NCBI RefSeq assembly: GCF_020554865.1 | Contig: NZ_JAJCIC010000024.1 | Span: forward strand, 14,633-78,632 | Source: Lacrimispora sp. 210928-DFI.3.58 | Lineage (GTDB): Bacteria; Bacillota; Clostridia; Lachnospirales; Lachnospiraceae | Direction: 5' to 3' | Length of the DNA stretch: 64,000 nucleotides | In this document: positions 18,926-28,401 of the stretch, one piece after another | Numbering within the stretch: the stretch's first letter is position 1 | Layout of the letters: every line of letters starts with the position of its first letter | Position numbers and translations under genes: made by a program | Notes under the pieces: model-generated | Database searches by the model: none | Seen by the model: the letters and a program-made list of their open reading frames with translations, nothing else | What the model was told of the DNA's origin: nothing

Positions 18926-21046
18926 ATGGAAATGATGGATATGGCGGCAGACGATACCCGTGAAGAACTGCGCCGGAAGCTGCGCAGCAACTTTGACGGT
19001 CGGATCGTCCGCAAAGACCTGACAAAGAAAATAAAAGAAGGAGCGAATGTTCCGGTCTATGTGCTGGAGTTCCTGCTGGGTCAGTATTGTAGTTCAGACG
19101 ATGAGACAATCATTGAGCAGGGCGTTCAGAATGTGAAACGCATTCTGGCAGACAATTTTGTCCGCCCGGATGAGGCTCAGAAAATTCTCTCCCAGCTACG
19201 CAAGAACGGGAGTCATACCATTATTGATATGGTAACAGTACATCTGGACATCAAAAAGGATTGCTTTTTTGCAGAGTTCTCTAACCTTGGTCTCACCAAT
19301 GTGCCGATTACGGATGATTATCCGGAAAAATATGACCGGCTGCTTTGCGGCGGTATCTGGTGCATCGTGCAGCTGGAATATGAGTCTGAGGGAGACAGCA
19401 GCTTTGGAATCACGGATATAGATGGACAGCCGATTTCCTCTAAACAGAAAAAGCAGAAGGATATCTCTCCCATCAGCATCCATAAGCTGACTCCGATTCA
19501 GATGCCCCATATCGACATTGAAGAAGTTCGAGAGGGACGCAAGGCATTCACACAGGAAGAGTGGATGGATGTTATGCTGCGTTCCTGCGGATATGAGCCG
19601 GAACAGCTGAACAATCGGGAAAAGTGGCTGCTGCTTGCGCGTATGTTACCGCTGGTGGAGAACAACTTCAATCTCTGTGAGTTGGGGCCGCGCAGCACAG
19701 GCAAGTCCCATATCTATAAAGAAATCAGTCCGAACAGTATCCTGGTATCCGGTGGTCAGACGACCGTTGCAAATCTGTTTTACAATATGGGGCGCAAAAC
19801 CGTAGGTTTGGTAGGCTTATGGGACTGCGTTGCCTTTGATGAGGTTGCCGGAATCAAGTTTAAGGACAAAGACGGCATTCAGATTATGAAAGACTATATG
19901 GCTTCCGGCTCCTTTGCCCGCGGCAAAGAGGAAAAGGCAGCATCGGCTTCTATGGTCTTTGTAGGAAACATCAATCAGAGCGTGGATGTGTTGCTTAAGA
20001 CTTCCTCTCTGTTTGACCCGTTCCCGCCGGAGATGGGAACGGACACCGCCTTTCTTGACCGTCTGCATTGCTACATTCCAGGCTGGGAGATTCCGAAGTT
20101 CCGTCCGGAGCATTTTACCAATGATTACGGCTTTATCACGGATTACTTGGCAGAGTTTATCCGAGAACTGCGGAAAGAACAGTATGGTGATGCGTTGGAT
20201 AAGTATTTCCGCCTTGGAAAGAACCTGAACCAGCGCGATACGATTGCTGTCCGCAAGATCGTAGGCGGCTATGTGAAATTGCTGTATCCGGATGGAGAAT
20301 TCACGAAGGAACAGATTGAAGAAATTCTTGTATTTGCGCTGGAAATGCGCCGTCGCGTCAAGGAGCAGCTGAAAAAGCTGGGTGGAATGGAGTTCTATGA
20401 TGTGAACTTCAGCTATATCGACCTTGATACCTTTGAAGAAAAATTTGTTTCCGTGCCAGAGCAGGGCGGCGGCAAACTCATTCCTGATGGTATCTGCAAT
20501 CCTGGACAGGTATATACCGTAAGTCAGGGTAAGTCCGGTATGATCGGTGTATTCCGCCTCGAAAGCCAGATGCTGCCCGGCAACGGAAAATTTGAACGTA
20601 CTGGCCTTGGCAGCGACCGTGACTGCAAGGAATCCACGAATACGGCGTTCAATTTCCTGAAAGCAAACGGAAATCGAATCAGTGGCAGCATCAGCACCAC
20701 GATGCGGGATTACATCATCAACTATCAGGATTTGCAGGGCATTGGCATGACTGGAAAGCTGGCATTGCCTACATTGATTGCACTATGCAGCATCGCTCTT
20801 GGACGGCCTACAGTCAGTACACTTGCCGTGCTGGGAGAAATCAGCATCAGCGGCACGATTCTGAAAGTGGACGAGCTTGCCAATAGTTTGCAGGTGTGCC
20901 TCGATAGCGGAGCAAAGAAAGTGCTGCTTCCGATTACCAGTGCAGCAGACCTTGGCACTGTGCCGCCGGAGCTGGTGGGGAGTTTTAATCTGATTTTCTA
21001 CAGCAGTGCGGAAGATGCGGTGTTTAAGGCGTTGGGGGTAGAGTAA
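18926..21046 (+). CDS. brxL: BREX protein BrxL (AAA+ / Lon-like)
   Basis: This 706-residue protein has an AAA+ ATPase core (Walker A GPRSTGKSH at about 253-261) and a C-terminal Lon-protease-like domain (about 520-700, including GSISTTMRDYIINYQDLQGIG and LGEISISG). The classical Lon GPSAG serine motif is not evident; the matching stretch reads GIGMTGKLALP, consistent with a Lon-like fold that may not be proteolytic. BrxL is the effector-side protein of type 1 BREX, needed for exclusion but not for methylation. AGGAGG lies 12 bases upstream of ATG 18926; ATG 18932 is an alternative. It closes the operon and fixes the subtype as type 1. Confidence 0.93.
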   Translation: MEMMDMAADDTREELRRKLRSNFDGRIVRKDLTKKIKEGANVPVYVLEFLLGQYCSSDDETIIEQGVQNVKRILADNFVRPDEAQKILSQLRKNGSHTIIDMVTVHLDIKKDCFFAEFSNLGLTNVPITDDYPEKYDRLLCGGIWCIVQLEYESEGDSSFGITDIDGQPISSKQKKQKDISPISIHKLTPIQMPHIDIEEVREGRKAFTQEEWMDVMLRSCGYEPEQLNNREKWLLLARMLPLVENNFNLCELGPRSTGKSHIYKEISPNSILVSGGQTTVANLFYNMGRKTVGLVGLWDCVAFDEVAGIKFKDKDGIQIMKDYMASGSFARGKEEKAASASMVFVGNINQSVDVLLKTSSLFDPFPPEMGTDTAFLDRLHCYIPGWEIPKFRPEHFTNDYGFITDYLAEFIRELRKEQYGDALDKYFRLGKNLNQRDTIAVRKIVGGYVKLLYPDGEFTKEQIEEILVFALEMRRRVKEQLKKLGGMEFYDVNFSYIDLDTFEEKFVSVPEQGGGKLIPDGICNPGQVYTVSQGKSGMIGVFRLESQMLPGNGKFERTGLGSDRDCKESTNTAFNFLKANGNRISGSISTTMRDYIINYQDLQGIGMTGKLALPTLIALCSIALGRPTVSTLAVLGEISISGTILKVDELANSLQVCLDSGAKKVLLPITSAADLGTVPPELVGSFNLIFYSSAEDAVFKALGVE

Positions 21047-21104
21047 CAGGTCTCTGAATGAAAGAATGTTTTGAAATCAGGGATGAGGTAGAAAGGAAAG
21101 TTCC

Positions 21105-21785
21105 ATGACAAAAGATGAAGTAAAAAAACTCAGGATGGACAGTCCGGAATCACTACAGTTTTTAAATAATGCTACAAAATTTTATAATTTAATGATGATG
21201 TATCGTTGTGCTATTCGGGAGATACAAACTAAGCTTGAGGTTTTGGATGATGAATTTTCAGTTGAGAACAATCGAAATCCTATTTCTTTTATAAAAACAA
21301 GAATTAAGAAGCCCAATAGTATTTACAATAAACTGCAGAAGATGGGATATGAATTTACAACAGAAAATATACAGACATATCTCAATGATGTAGCAGGCGT
21401 TCGAATAGTTTGTGCGTTTATTGACGATATTTATATGATATCAGATTTGATTACCAAACAGGATGATATTAAAGTTATTGAAATAAAAGATTATATAAAA
21501 AATCCAAAATCGAATGGTTATCGAAGCTATCATATGATTGTTGAAATACCAGTATTTTTTGCTAAGGGTAAAACACCTATGCGTGTAGAATTACAGATTC
21601 GAACCAATGGTATGGATTTCTGGGCAACATTGGAACATCAACTTCGCTATAAAAAAGGAATTGAAGAAATGCCTGGCTATGATGAGATAAGTGAAGAATT
21701 ACTTCATTCTGCAAAAGCTATCATTGAAGCAGATAATGAAATGCAGAGAATAAAAGACAAAATTGGTATGTTCCACGAAATTTAG
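21105..21785 (+). CDS. small alarmone synthetase (RelA/SpoT synthetase domain only)
   Basis: This 226-residue protein contains only a (p)ppGpp synthetase domain, with no hydrolase, TGS or ACT domain, like RelP/RelQ small alarmone synthetases. Visible motifs: RIKKPNSIYNK (66-76, ATP site), DVAGVRIV (95-102, metal-binding Asp), KSNGYRSYH (135-143) and VELQIRT (161-167, catalytic Glu), then FWATLEHQLRYK. The gene starts 58 bp after brxL with no terminator between, so it may be read from the BREX operon, but it is far more AT-rich than brxL. Housekeeping alarmone synthesis, abortive infection or a toxSAS-type toxin are all possible; no antitoxin-like partner is seen. Confidence 0.85.
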   Translation: MTKDEVKKLRMDSPESLQFLNNATKFYNLMMMYRCAIREIQTKLEVLDDEFSVENNRNPISFIKTRIKKPNSIYNKLQKMGYEFTTENIQTYLNDVAGVRIVCAFIDDIYMISDLITKQDDIKVIEIKDYIKNPKSNGYRSYHMIVEIPVFFAKGKTPMRVELQIRTNGMDFWATLEHQLRYKKGIEEMPGYDEISEELLHSAKAIIEADNEMQRIKDKIGMFHEI

Positions 21786-21820
21786 GGAGAAAACTGAGCA
21801 AGTAGGAAGGCGGAATATAT

Positions 21821-23380
21821 ATGAAACAAGATACTTTAGAGGGCAAAGCAAAAACAAAAAATGGGGTAAAACGGCTGTGTTTTTCCATAGTCTGCATTCT
21901 TCTAGAAGTAGTTTTTATTATTACTATTGTAACACGCTTAAATGAATATGCAGAAATCATAAATCTATTTACAAGGATTTTAAGTGGAATTTTAGTTTTG
22001 GGATTGTATGCATCAGATAAGACATCCTCTATGAAAATGCCTTGGGTCATCTTAATTCTAATTTTCCCAATTATGGGTGTAGGCCTGTATTTGTTGATTG
22101 GTTTGAATGGCGGCACACATAAAATGCGTGAGCGATATGCAGAAATTGATAGCAAATTGTTACCAATGCTTTCCGATAATCAGGAGTGCTTAAACAGAAT
22201 AAACGAAACGATTCCGAAGGCAGGAAATATTGCAAGTTATATACAAAGAAATTCGCAGTATCCAATCTATCAGAATACGGATATTGTGTATTTTGATGAA
22301 GCAGTGAAAGGATTAGAGGCACAGCTTAAGGATTTGGAGAAAGCACAAAAGTTTATCTTTATGGAATATCATGCGATAGAAGACGCTGAAGCATGGCATA
22401 AGATTCAAGATGTTCTGGAAGAGCGAGTAAAAGCAGGTGTGGAAGTTAGAGTATTCTACGATGATATGGGTTCTATAGGCTTTATTAACACAGATTTTGT
22501 GAAAAAAATGGAGGCAATAGGAATTCATTGCCGTGTATTCAATCCGTTTATGCCAGGTTTAAATCTGTTTTTGAACAATCGTGATCATAGAAAAATAACA
22601 GTTATTGATGGAAAAGTCGGATTTACAGGTGGATATAATCTAGCAAACGAATATTTTAATTACACACACCCGTATGGACAGTGGAAAGATACAGGTATTC
22701 GTTTAGAAGGAGATGCTGTTCAGTCGCTTACAGTGACATTTTTAGAAATGTGGAATGCTGTTAGTGAAAAAGCTACGAATGATACTGATTTTAGTAAATA
22801 CATTATTCATTACGATTATAAAGCACAGCAAACAGGTTTTGTTCAGCCTTATGCAGACAGTCCTATGGATAATGAGCAGGTCGGAGAAGAAGTTTATATC
22901 AGTATGATAAATAAAGCTGAAAAATATTGTTGGTTTATGACTCCATATCTAATCATAACAGATGAAATGACGCATGCGTTATGTCTGGCTGCTAAGCGAG
23001 GGGTAGACGTAAGAATTATCACACCTGGTATCCCTGATAAAAAATTCATTTATAATGTAACTCGTTCTTTTTATCATGGATTAGTTAAACATGGTGTTCG
23101 TGTTTATGAGTGGACTCCTGGTTTCTGTCATGCAAAAATGAGTGTGGCAGATGACTGTATGGCAACTTGTGGAACAATTAATTTGGATTATCGAAGTTTA
23201 TATCACCATTTTGAAAACGGCTGTTTTATGGCAGATTGTCAGGCAGTTGTGGAAATAAAAAATGATCTGATAAGAACGATGGGAGAATGTCGTGATGTGA
23301 CAGACCAATATCAAACCGGACGAAGTGCATATTTGCGACTGGGACAATTATTTATGAGATTATTTGCTGGATTGCTATAA
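21821..23380 (+). CDS. cls: cardiolipin synthase (phospholipase D family)
   Basis: This 519-residue protein has two N-terminal membrane segments (about 19-38 and 72-94) and two HKD motifs: H256, K258, D263 in RDHRKITVIDG, and H437, K439, D444 in CHAKMSVADD. That is the layout of bacterial cardiolipin synthases, which join two phosphatidylglycerols into cardiolipin at the inner membrane. The C-terminus (TGRSAYLRLGQLFMRLFAGLL) is typical. ATG 21821 follows AGGAAGG, 36 bp after the alarmone synthetase. The last 60 codons have a diverged copy at 31912-32103. Confidence 0.9.
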   Translation: MKQDTLEGKAKTKNGVKRLCFSIVCILLEVVFIITIVTRLNEYAEIINLFTRILSGILVLGLYASDKTSSMKMPWVILILIFPIMGVGLYLLIGLNGGTHKMRERYAEIDSKLLPMLSDNQECLNRINETIPKAGNIASYIQRNSQYPIYQNTDIVYFDEAVKGLEAQLKDLEKAQKFIFMEYHAIEDAEAWHKIQDVLEERVKAGVEVRVFYDDMGSIGFINTDFVKKMEAIGIHCRVFNPFMPGLNLFLNNRDHRKITVIDGKVGFTGGYNLANEYFNYTHPYGQWKDTGIRLEGDAVQSLTVTFLEMWNAVSEKATNDTDFSKYIIHYDYKAQQTGFVQPYADSPMDNEQVGEEVYISMINKAEKYCWFMTPYLIITDEMTHALCLAAKRGVDVRIITPGIPDKKFIYNVTRSFYHGLVKHGVRVYEWTPGFCHAKMSVADDCMATCGTINLDYRSLYHHFENGCFMADCQAVVEIKNDLIRTMGECRDVTDQYQTGRSAYLRLGQLFMRLFAGLL

Positions 23381-23395
23381 GAATCTGATGAAACG

Positions 23396-23449
23396 ACCTT
23401 TCAAAAAACAGTTGATTTAGAAGTTAACTGTTTTTGAAAGGCCGTTTTT
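23396..23449 (+). terminator. intrinsic terminator after cls
   Basis: A long near-perfect stem (ACCTTTCAAAAAACAGTT against AACTGTTTTTGAAAGGC) with a 10-base loop is followed by GTTTTTG. It closes the synthetase-cls unit. Confidence 0.75.
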
Positions 23450-23576
23450 GCTATATCTAACAGTCTGTTGTACAAAGAAGATTTTGCATGGATGAAAAAA
23501 CAAACCTTGTTGAGGTTGAATTGAGGCTGACTTTGTATTGTATAGACATAAGATGAAAAAAGTCAGGTGATGTGCG

Positions 23577-25010
23577 ATGGGAAAACGTAAGATATTTAAA
23601 ATTGTTTTTGCTATACTGTCAATTTTTTTATGTGTGGCTTTTTATGAATTGCTCGGAATCTGCGTTGCATATAAAAAGCAGCCGGAAGTGTCCAATACAA
23701 CCAAAAAAGAAACAAAAAATGGGTCATGGAACGAATGCAGTGAAAATACAGAACGGGCAGTAATCATAGAAAAGAATCCAGAAGCGCTTTTACAAAGAGT
23801 GCGTTTGATCAAGAATGCAAAAAAGGAAATTATTCTTTCTACTTTTGCATTTCAATCCGATGAAAGTGGAAAATTGATCTTAGGAGCACTGCATGATGCG
23901 GCAGACAGAGGTGTACATATTCGTCTGTTAGTAGATGGAATGGAGAGCTGGATTGATATGGAAGGAAATCCGTATTTCTATGGATTATCTTCCCATGAGA
24001 ATGTTGAAATTAAACTGTATAATAAGGCCAATCCGTTGAAACCATGGAAGATGATGGGGAGAATGCATGATAAATATTTGATTGCAGATGGTAAGACATA
24101 TATTCTTGGTGGAAGAAATACATACAATTATTTCTTGGGTGATTTTCTGGGACATAAGAACTATGACAGAGATGTGTTAGTGGTTTGCGATGAACCTGAG
24201 AAAGAAAATTCAGTTAATCAGTTGTTAGAGTATTTTGAAACGATATGGGAACAAGAAGACAGTGGTTATTTTCATGACAATAAAAAACTGGCAAATAGAA
24301 AATCTGTAAAGAACGCAGTTTTAGAGCTGCAGAACGGCTATCAGAAATATTTTGAAGAGAATAAGGAAAGAATCTGCGATACCGATTACACGGACGAAAC
24401 TTTTGAGACAGAAAAGATTGCATTAGTGTCAAATCCTATCCACACAGGTCCCAAGGAACCAGTAGTCTGGTATCAACTGGGAGAACTAATGAAAAATGCA
24501 AAAGAGCGCGTGAAAATTCATACACCATATATTATCTGCAATGATATGATGTCTAATACATGGAAAGAGATTGCGGAGAGAGTTCCGGATTTTTCTATCA
24601 TGACCAATTCGGTTGCCAACAATGGAAATCCATTTGGAGCTGCCGATTATGCGAAAAACAGAAATAGAATCTTAAGTACAGGAATTAATATCTGGGAATA
24701 TGAAGGCGGTTATTCATACCACGGAAAAAGTATTCTGATTGACGATGATCTGTCTGTAATCGGTTCCTTTAATATGGACATGAGAAGTGCATATCTGGAT
24801 ACGGAACTGATGCTTGTAATTCGCAGTAAAGATATTAATAAACAGTTGGAAGAGGGCATGATGGAATATGAAAGAGTGTCCCGCCAGGTATTGGAAGATG
24901 GAACCTATCGTGATCCATATCATGTAGAGCCAATCGAATTAACAAAGAAACGTCAGAGAAAAATATTTTTGGTACAGCATCTGCTTGGATGGGCAAGGTA
25001 TCTGTTTTAA
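23577..25010 (+). CDS. phospholipase D-like / cardiolipin synthase-like membrane protein
   Basis: This 477-residue protein begins with one membrane anchor (residues about 7-30) and carries two HKD motifs: MHDKYLIADGKTYILGGRN and YHGKSILIDDDLSVIGSFN. It belongs to the phospholipase D superfamily, which includes cardiolipin synthases, but it is more distant from the synthase just upstream and has a single anchor. Substrate is uncertain: phospholipid transferase is the likely role given the neighbours. ATG 23577 follows AGGTGA. A two-component system follows 17 bp downstream, which suggests joint control. Confidence 0.8.
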   Translation: MGKRKIFKIVFAILSIFLCVAFYELLGICVAYKKQPEVSNTTKKETKNGSWNECSENTERAVIIEKNPEALLQRVRLIKNAKKEIILSTFAFQSDESGKLILGALHDAADRGVHIRLLVDGMESWIDMEGNPYFYGLSSHENVEIKLYNKANPLKPWKMMGRMHDKYLIADGKTYILGGRNTYNYFLGDFLGHKNYDRDVLVVCDEPEKENSVNQLLEYFETIWEQEDSGYFHDNKKLANRKSVKNAVLELQNGYQKYFEENKERICDTDYTDETFETEKIALVSNPIHTGPKEPVVWYQLGELMKNAKERVKIHTPYIICNDMMSNTWKEIAERVPDFSIMTNSVANNGNPFGAADYAKNRNRILSTGINIWEYEGGYSYHGKSILIDDDLSVIGSFNMDMRSAYLDTELMLVIRSKDINKQLEEGMMEYERVSRQVLEDGTYRDPYHVEPIELTKKRQRKIFLVQHLLGWARYLF

Positions 25011-25027
25011 TAAGGAGGAAGGAAAAC

Positions 25028-25699
25028 GTGTTTCAAATATTGATTGTAGAAGATGATAAAGAATTAAGCCAGCTATTCCAAAAAGTGCTTGAGAAGAATG
25101 GATATCAAGTCAAAAGTGCATCGGATGGAGCACAGGCATTAGACGTATTGGTTAAGGAATATATTGATCTGATCATTTCTGATATTATGATGCCGGTTAT
25201 GGATGGTTATGAACTGGTGTCGGAACTCCGTTCAGCAGGATATCAGATACCTGTACTTATGATCACTGCGAAAGGTTCCTTTGATGATATGCGCCAGGGA
25301 TTTCTTTCGGGAAGTGACGATTATATGGTAAAACCGGTAAATGTGAATGAAATGGTTTTAAGAGTCGGAGCACTGCTTCGCCGTGCACAGATACTGAATG
25401 AACACAAAATTGTGATCGGTTCAACAGAGTTTGATTATGATGCAATGACGGTTACAACTGATAAGGAAAGTCTTGTTTTGCCTAAAAAAGAATTCCTGCT
25501 TTTATATAAGCTTGCAGCTTCGCCAGGCAGAATATTTACAAAACAACAGTTGATGGATGAAGTATGGGGATACGAGACGGAGGCGGACCCACATACGATA
25601 GAGGTACATATAGGAAGAATCAGGGAGCGTTTGAAAGATAACCCTGATTTTGAAATCGTAACAATGCGTGGAATTGGATACAAGGTGGTGAAAAAATAA
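25028..25699 (+). CDS. OmpR/PhoB-family response regulator
   Basis: This 223-residue protein has a receiver domain (IVEDD at 6-10, phospho-acceptor D52 in SDIMMP, conserved K near 104 in MVKPV) and a winged-helix DNA-binding domain ending PHTIEVHIGRIRERL and TMRGIGYKVVK. The start is GTG 25028, nine bases after AAGGAGG; the earlier in-frame codon would overlap the phospholipase gene. The next gene, its kinase, starts on the last base of the stop codon. Targets are unknown; the flanking lipid and envelope genes are the obvious candidates. Confidence 0.92.
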   Translation: MFQILIVEDDKELSQLFQKVLEKNGYQVKSASDGAQALDVLVKEYIDLIISDIMMPVMDGYELVSELRSAGYQIPVLMITAKGSFDDMRQGFLSGSDDYMVKPVNVNEMVLRVGALLRRAQILNEHKIVIGSTEFDYDAMTVTTDKESLVLPKKEFLLLYKLAASPGRIFTKQQLMDEVWGYETEADPHTIEVHIGRIRERLKDNPDFEIVTMRGIGYKVVKK

Positions 25700-26742
25700 T
25701 GGAACAAAAGAAAGAAAAAGGATTGCGGATCCGATCCTGTCTGACTGGTGCAATCTGGCTGGCACTTGTATTTTCAACAGTCATATCTGCTTTATTATTT
25801 GCTTTTTTGAATCATTTTTTTAATCTGCCGGGCAGCATACCTGTGCTTGGCTGGCTTTTGATTTTCAATACATTGATTGCAGGGCTGATCACTTCCTTTA
25901 TTAATGCAAAGTTACTGGAACCAATTACAAGACTTAGTAAAGCAATGAAGGAAGTTTCTCGGGGAGATTTTGAACAGCATTTGGAAACGAATAGCCGTAT
26001 AGCAGAAGTTGGAGAATCTTATCAAAGTTTTAACGTTATGACAAAAGAACTTCGTGCAACAGAGGTGCTGCAGATGGATTTTGTATCTGATGTTTCTCAT
26101 GAGTTTAAGACCCCGATTAATGCCATTGAAGGATATACAATGCTGCTTCAGGGAGAAGAACTGTCTCCGGATCAAGAGGAATATGTAGAAAAAATCTTAT
26201 TTAACACCCAAAGACTTTCCGGATTGGTTGGTAATATTTTGCTGTTATCCAAGTTAGAGAATCAGAACATACCAATGAAAAAAACAGAATATCGTCTGGA
26301 TGAACAGATCCGCCAGGCAGTTCTTTCATTGGAAACAAAATGGACAGAAAAAGAAATTGGTTTTCAGGTAGAATTGGAGGAAGTTAAATATACTGCGAAT
26401 GAAGGACTTTTTATGCATATCTGGATAAATCTTTTAGATAATGCGATTAAGTTCAGCCCTTCAAAGGGGACAATTACGATGTTTCTGAAACAAGAACAGG
26501 ATTCTGTTAAGTTCATTCTGGAAGATGAAGGACCAGGAATAGAGGATGATGTAAAATCCAGAATATTTGACAAGTTCTATCAGGTAGATGGATCTCATAA
26601 AGCAGAAGGAAATGGCCTAGGTCTTGCACTTGTAAAACGGATTGTAGATAGTGCCGGAGGAACAATCAAAGCAGAAAACCGTGAATATGGTGGATGCAGA
26701 TTTGTTATAGAGCTGCCAAAGCAGAAAGATGAGATTATCTAG
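25699..26742 (+). CDS. sensor histidine kinase
   Basis: This 347-residue protein has two membrane segments (about 15-38 and 49-68) with almost no extracellular loop, a HAMP domain (about 70-120), a HisKA domain with phospho-accepting H134 in SDVSHEFKTPI, and a HATPase domain (N box NLLDNAIKF, G1 DEGPGI, G2 GNGLGLAL). The very short loop suggests an intramembrane-sensing kinase, a type that in Firmicutes often responds to cell-envelope stress; the signal here is inferred. It overlaps the response regulator by one base. Confidence 0.92.
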   Translation: MEQKKEKGLRIRSCLTGAIWLALVFSTVISALLFAFLNHFFNLPGSIPVLGWLLIFNTLIAGLITSFINAKLLEPITRLSKAMKEVSRGDFEQHLETNSRIAEVGESYQSFNVMTKELRATEVLQMDFVSDVSHEFKTPINAIEGYTMLLQGEELSPDQEEYVEKILFNTQRLSGLVGNILLLSKLENQNIPMKKTEYRLDEQIRQAVLSLETKWTEKEIGFQVELEEVKYTANEGLFMHIWINLLDNAIKFSPSKGTITMFLKQEQDSVKFILEDEGPGIEDDVKSRIFDKFYQVDGSHKAEGNGLGLALVKRIVDSAGGTIKAENREYGGCRFVIELPKQKDEII

Positions 26743-26775
26743 TTTTAAGATAAATTAGAAGATGAGAGGATTTAT

Positions 26776-27840
26776 ATGACATTTTATCAGGAGTTGCAGT
26801 TAAATCAGGCAGGTTCTAAAAACCTGTTGAAAAAGAGTGAAACACTAAAAGAAAAACTATATCATATGTGGGTATATCTGGTGAAGATAGCTGCTACAAT
26901 GGCATTTTGTTTTTTCTTTGTTAGTATTTTCAGCATCCTATTTGGAAATGAGAACAGCATTGTAGGTGTAGTAGTCTTATTATGTCTCATGGTGTTTAGG
27001 AATGCGGATCTGGGGATCCACACCGGACAATCTACGATGCTTTTGGCTTTGTTCTTTGTAATTATGACTGTATGTCCGCATTTAGCAAATCAGTTTTCAC
27101 CGGTATTGGGAATGCTGTTAAATATTGCGGCACTGGCTGTGTTGATTCTGTTCGGATGCCATAATCCATCCATGTTTAATCAATCTACATTGGTTCTTGG
27201 GTATCTGCTGCTATATGGTTATGATGTTACGGGAAAAAGCTATCAGATGCGATTAGTCGGAATGGCTTTAGGTGCAGCACTTACCTGCTTCGTATTTTAT
27301 CGAAATCATAAAAACAGAACTTATAAAAGAAATCTGAAAGATCTGATACAAGAATTTGATATCACTTCTTCCAGAACAAAATGGCAGATATGTCAGATTT
27401 TATGCGTACCGATTGTCCTTTGCATTGCAGAACTTTGTAATATGCCACGTGCAATGTGGGCTGGTATTGCGGCCATGTCCGTGATTTTGCCGTCTATGGA
27501 AGATATGCACTACAGAGTCCGTAAAAGGATTGTCGGAAATATTGCAGGTGTTATATGTTTTACAGTATTATATTTTCTGCTTCCTTCGTCAATCTATGCA
27601 TATATAGGAATTCTTGGTGGAATCGGTGTAGGATTTTCAGCACAATATGGCTGGCAGGCAGTATTTAACACATTTGGTGCTTTAGCCATTGCTGCAGAGA
27701 CATATGGACTACAAGGAGCGGTTAGTCTTAGAGTGAGTCAAAATGTTTTTGGTGTTGTGTTTGCTTTAGCATTTTGTGTTATATTTTATTGGTTTATGCC
27801 TAAAAAAAAGGAAAGTGAGGTGACCGTACATGCAGAGTGA
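26776..27840 (+). CDS. FUSC-family (fusaric-acid-resistance-like) membrane protein
   Basis: This 354-residue protein has two clusters of hydrophobic segments (about 33-145 and 205-340) separated by a soluble linker with a charged RNHKNRTYKRNLKDLI stretch. The repeated architecture and the PRAMWAGIAAMSV motif are typical of FUSC/aromatic acid exporter-like proteins, thought to expel toxic aromatic or amphipathic compounds. The gene follows the kinase by 33 bp, in line with regulation by it. The stop lies inside the start of the next (broken) gene. Substrate is not predictable from sequence. Confidence 0.7.
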   Translation: MTFYQELQLNQAGSKNLLKKSETLKEKLYHMWVYLVKIAATMAFCFFFVSIFSILFGNENSIVGVVVLLCLMVFRNADLGIHTGQSTMLLALFFVIMTVCPHLANQFSPVLGMLLNIAALAVLILFGCHNPSMFNQSTLVLGYLLLYGYDVTGKSYQMRLVGMALGAALTCFVFYRNHKNRTYKRNLKDLIQEFDITSSRTKWQICQILCVPIVLCIAELCNMPRAMWAGIAAMSVILPSMEDMHYRVRKRIVGNIAGVICFTVLYFLLPSSIYAYIGILGGIGVGFSAQYGWQAVFNTFGALAIAAETYGLQGAVSLRVSQNVFGVVFALAFCVIFYWFMPKKKESEVTVHAE

Positions 27841-28401
27841 AGTGAATAAGGAAGAAAATTTGAATAGAATTATTACGGTTCCTAATCTTCTTTCTTTTTT
27901 CGGCTTTGTCTGATTCCGGTAATTATATGGAGTTATTGTGTAAAGAAAAATCCTCTGTTAGCTGGTGAAATCTTATTGCTGTCTGGTCTTACGGATCTTG
28001 CTGATGGATATATCGCAAGAAGATTCCATAGGATTAGTAATTTAGGAAAAATACTTGATCCGGTGGCTGATAAGCTGACACAGGCAGCGATGTTAATCTG
28101 TCTGTTTACTCGTTTTCCGCATGTGCTTCTTTTAATCGTAATAATGGCAGGTAAGGAGCTGTATATGGTAGTCAGTGGATGTCTTGTGATACAAAAGACA
28201 GGAAAAGTACATGGTGCAGACTGGCATGGAAAGATAGTAACCTTTTTATTATATGGAACTGCAGCGGTGCATATTATATGGTTCCACATTACACCGATGG
28301 TATCAGATCTGTTGATTGGTTTGTGCGCTATAATGATGGTCATATCGGTCGCTCTGTATATTATCCAGAATACCAGGACTCTTAAGGAAGAGACTGTATA
28401 A
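27830..28401 (+). pseudogene. CDP-alcohol phosphatidyltransferase (PgsA-like), frameshifted
   Basis: The coding sequence starts at ATG 27830 (MQSEVNKEENLN, then ITVPNLLSFF) and then runs into TGA after GFV. The +1 frame continues the same protein (RLCLIPVIIWSY) and carries the full catalytic motif, DGYIARR then GKILDPVADK, and the membrane segments. The shift falls in the six-T run 27895-27900; one more T would restore a complete PgsA-like enzyme, which makes phosphatidylglycerol phosphate, the precursor of cardiolipin. Decay, sequencing error or slippage on the T run are all possible. It overlaps the FUSC gene. Confidence 0.75.
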
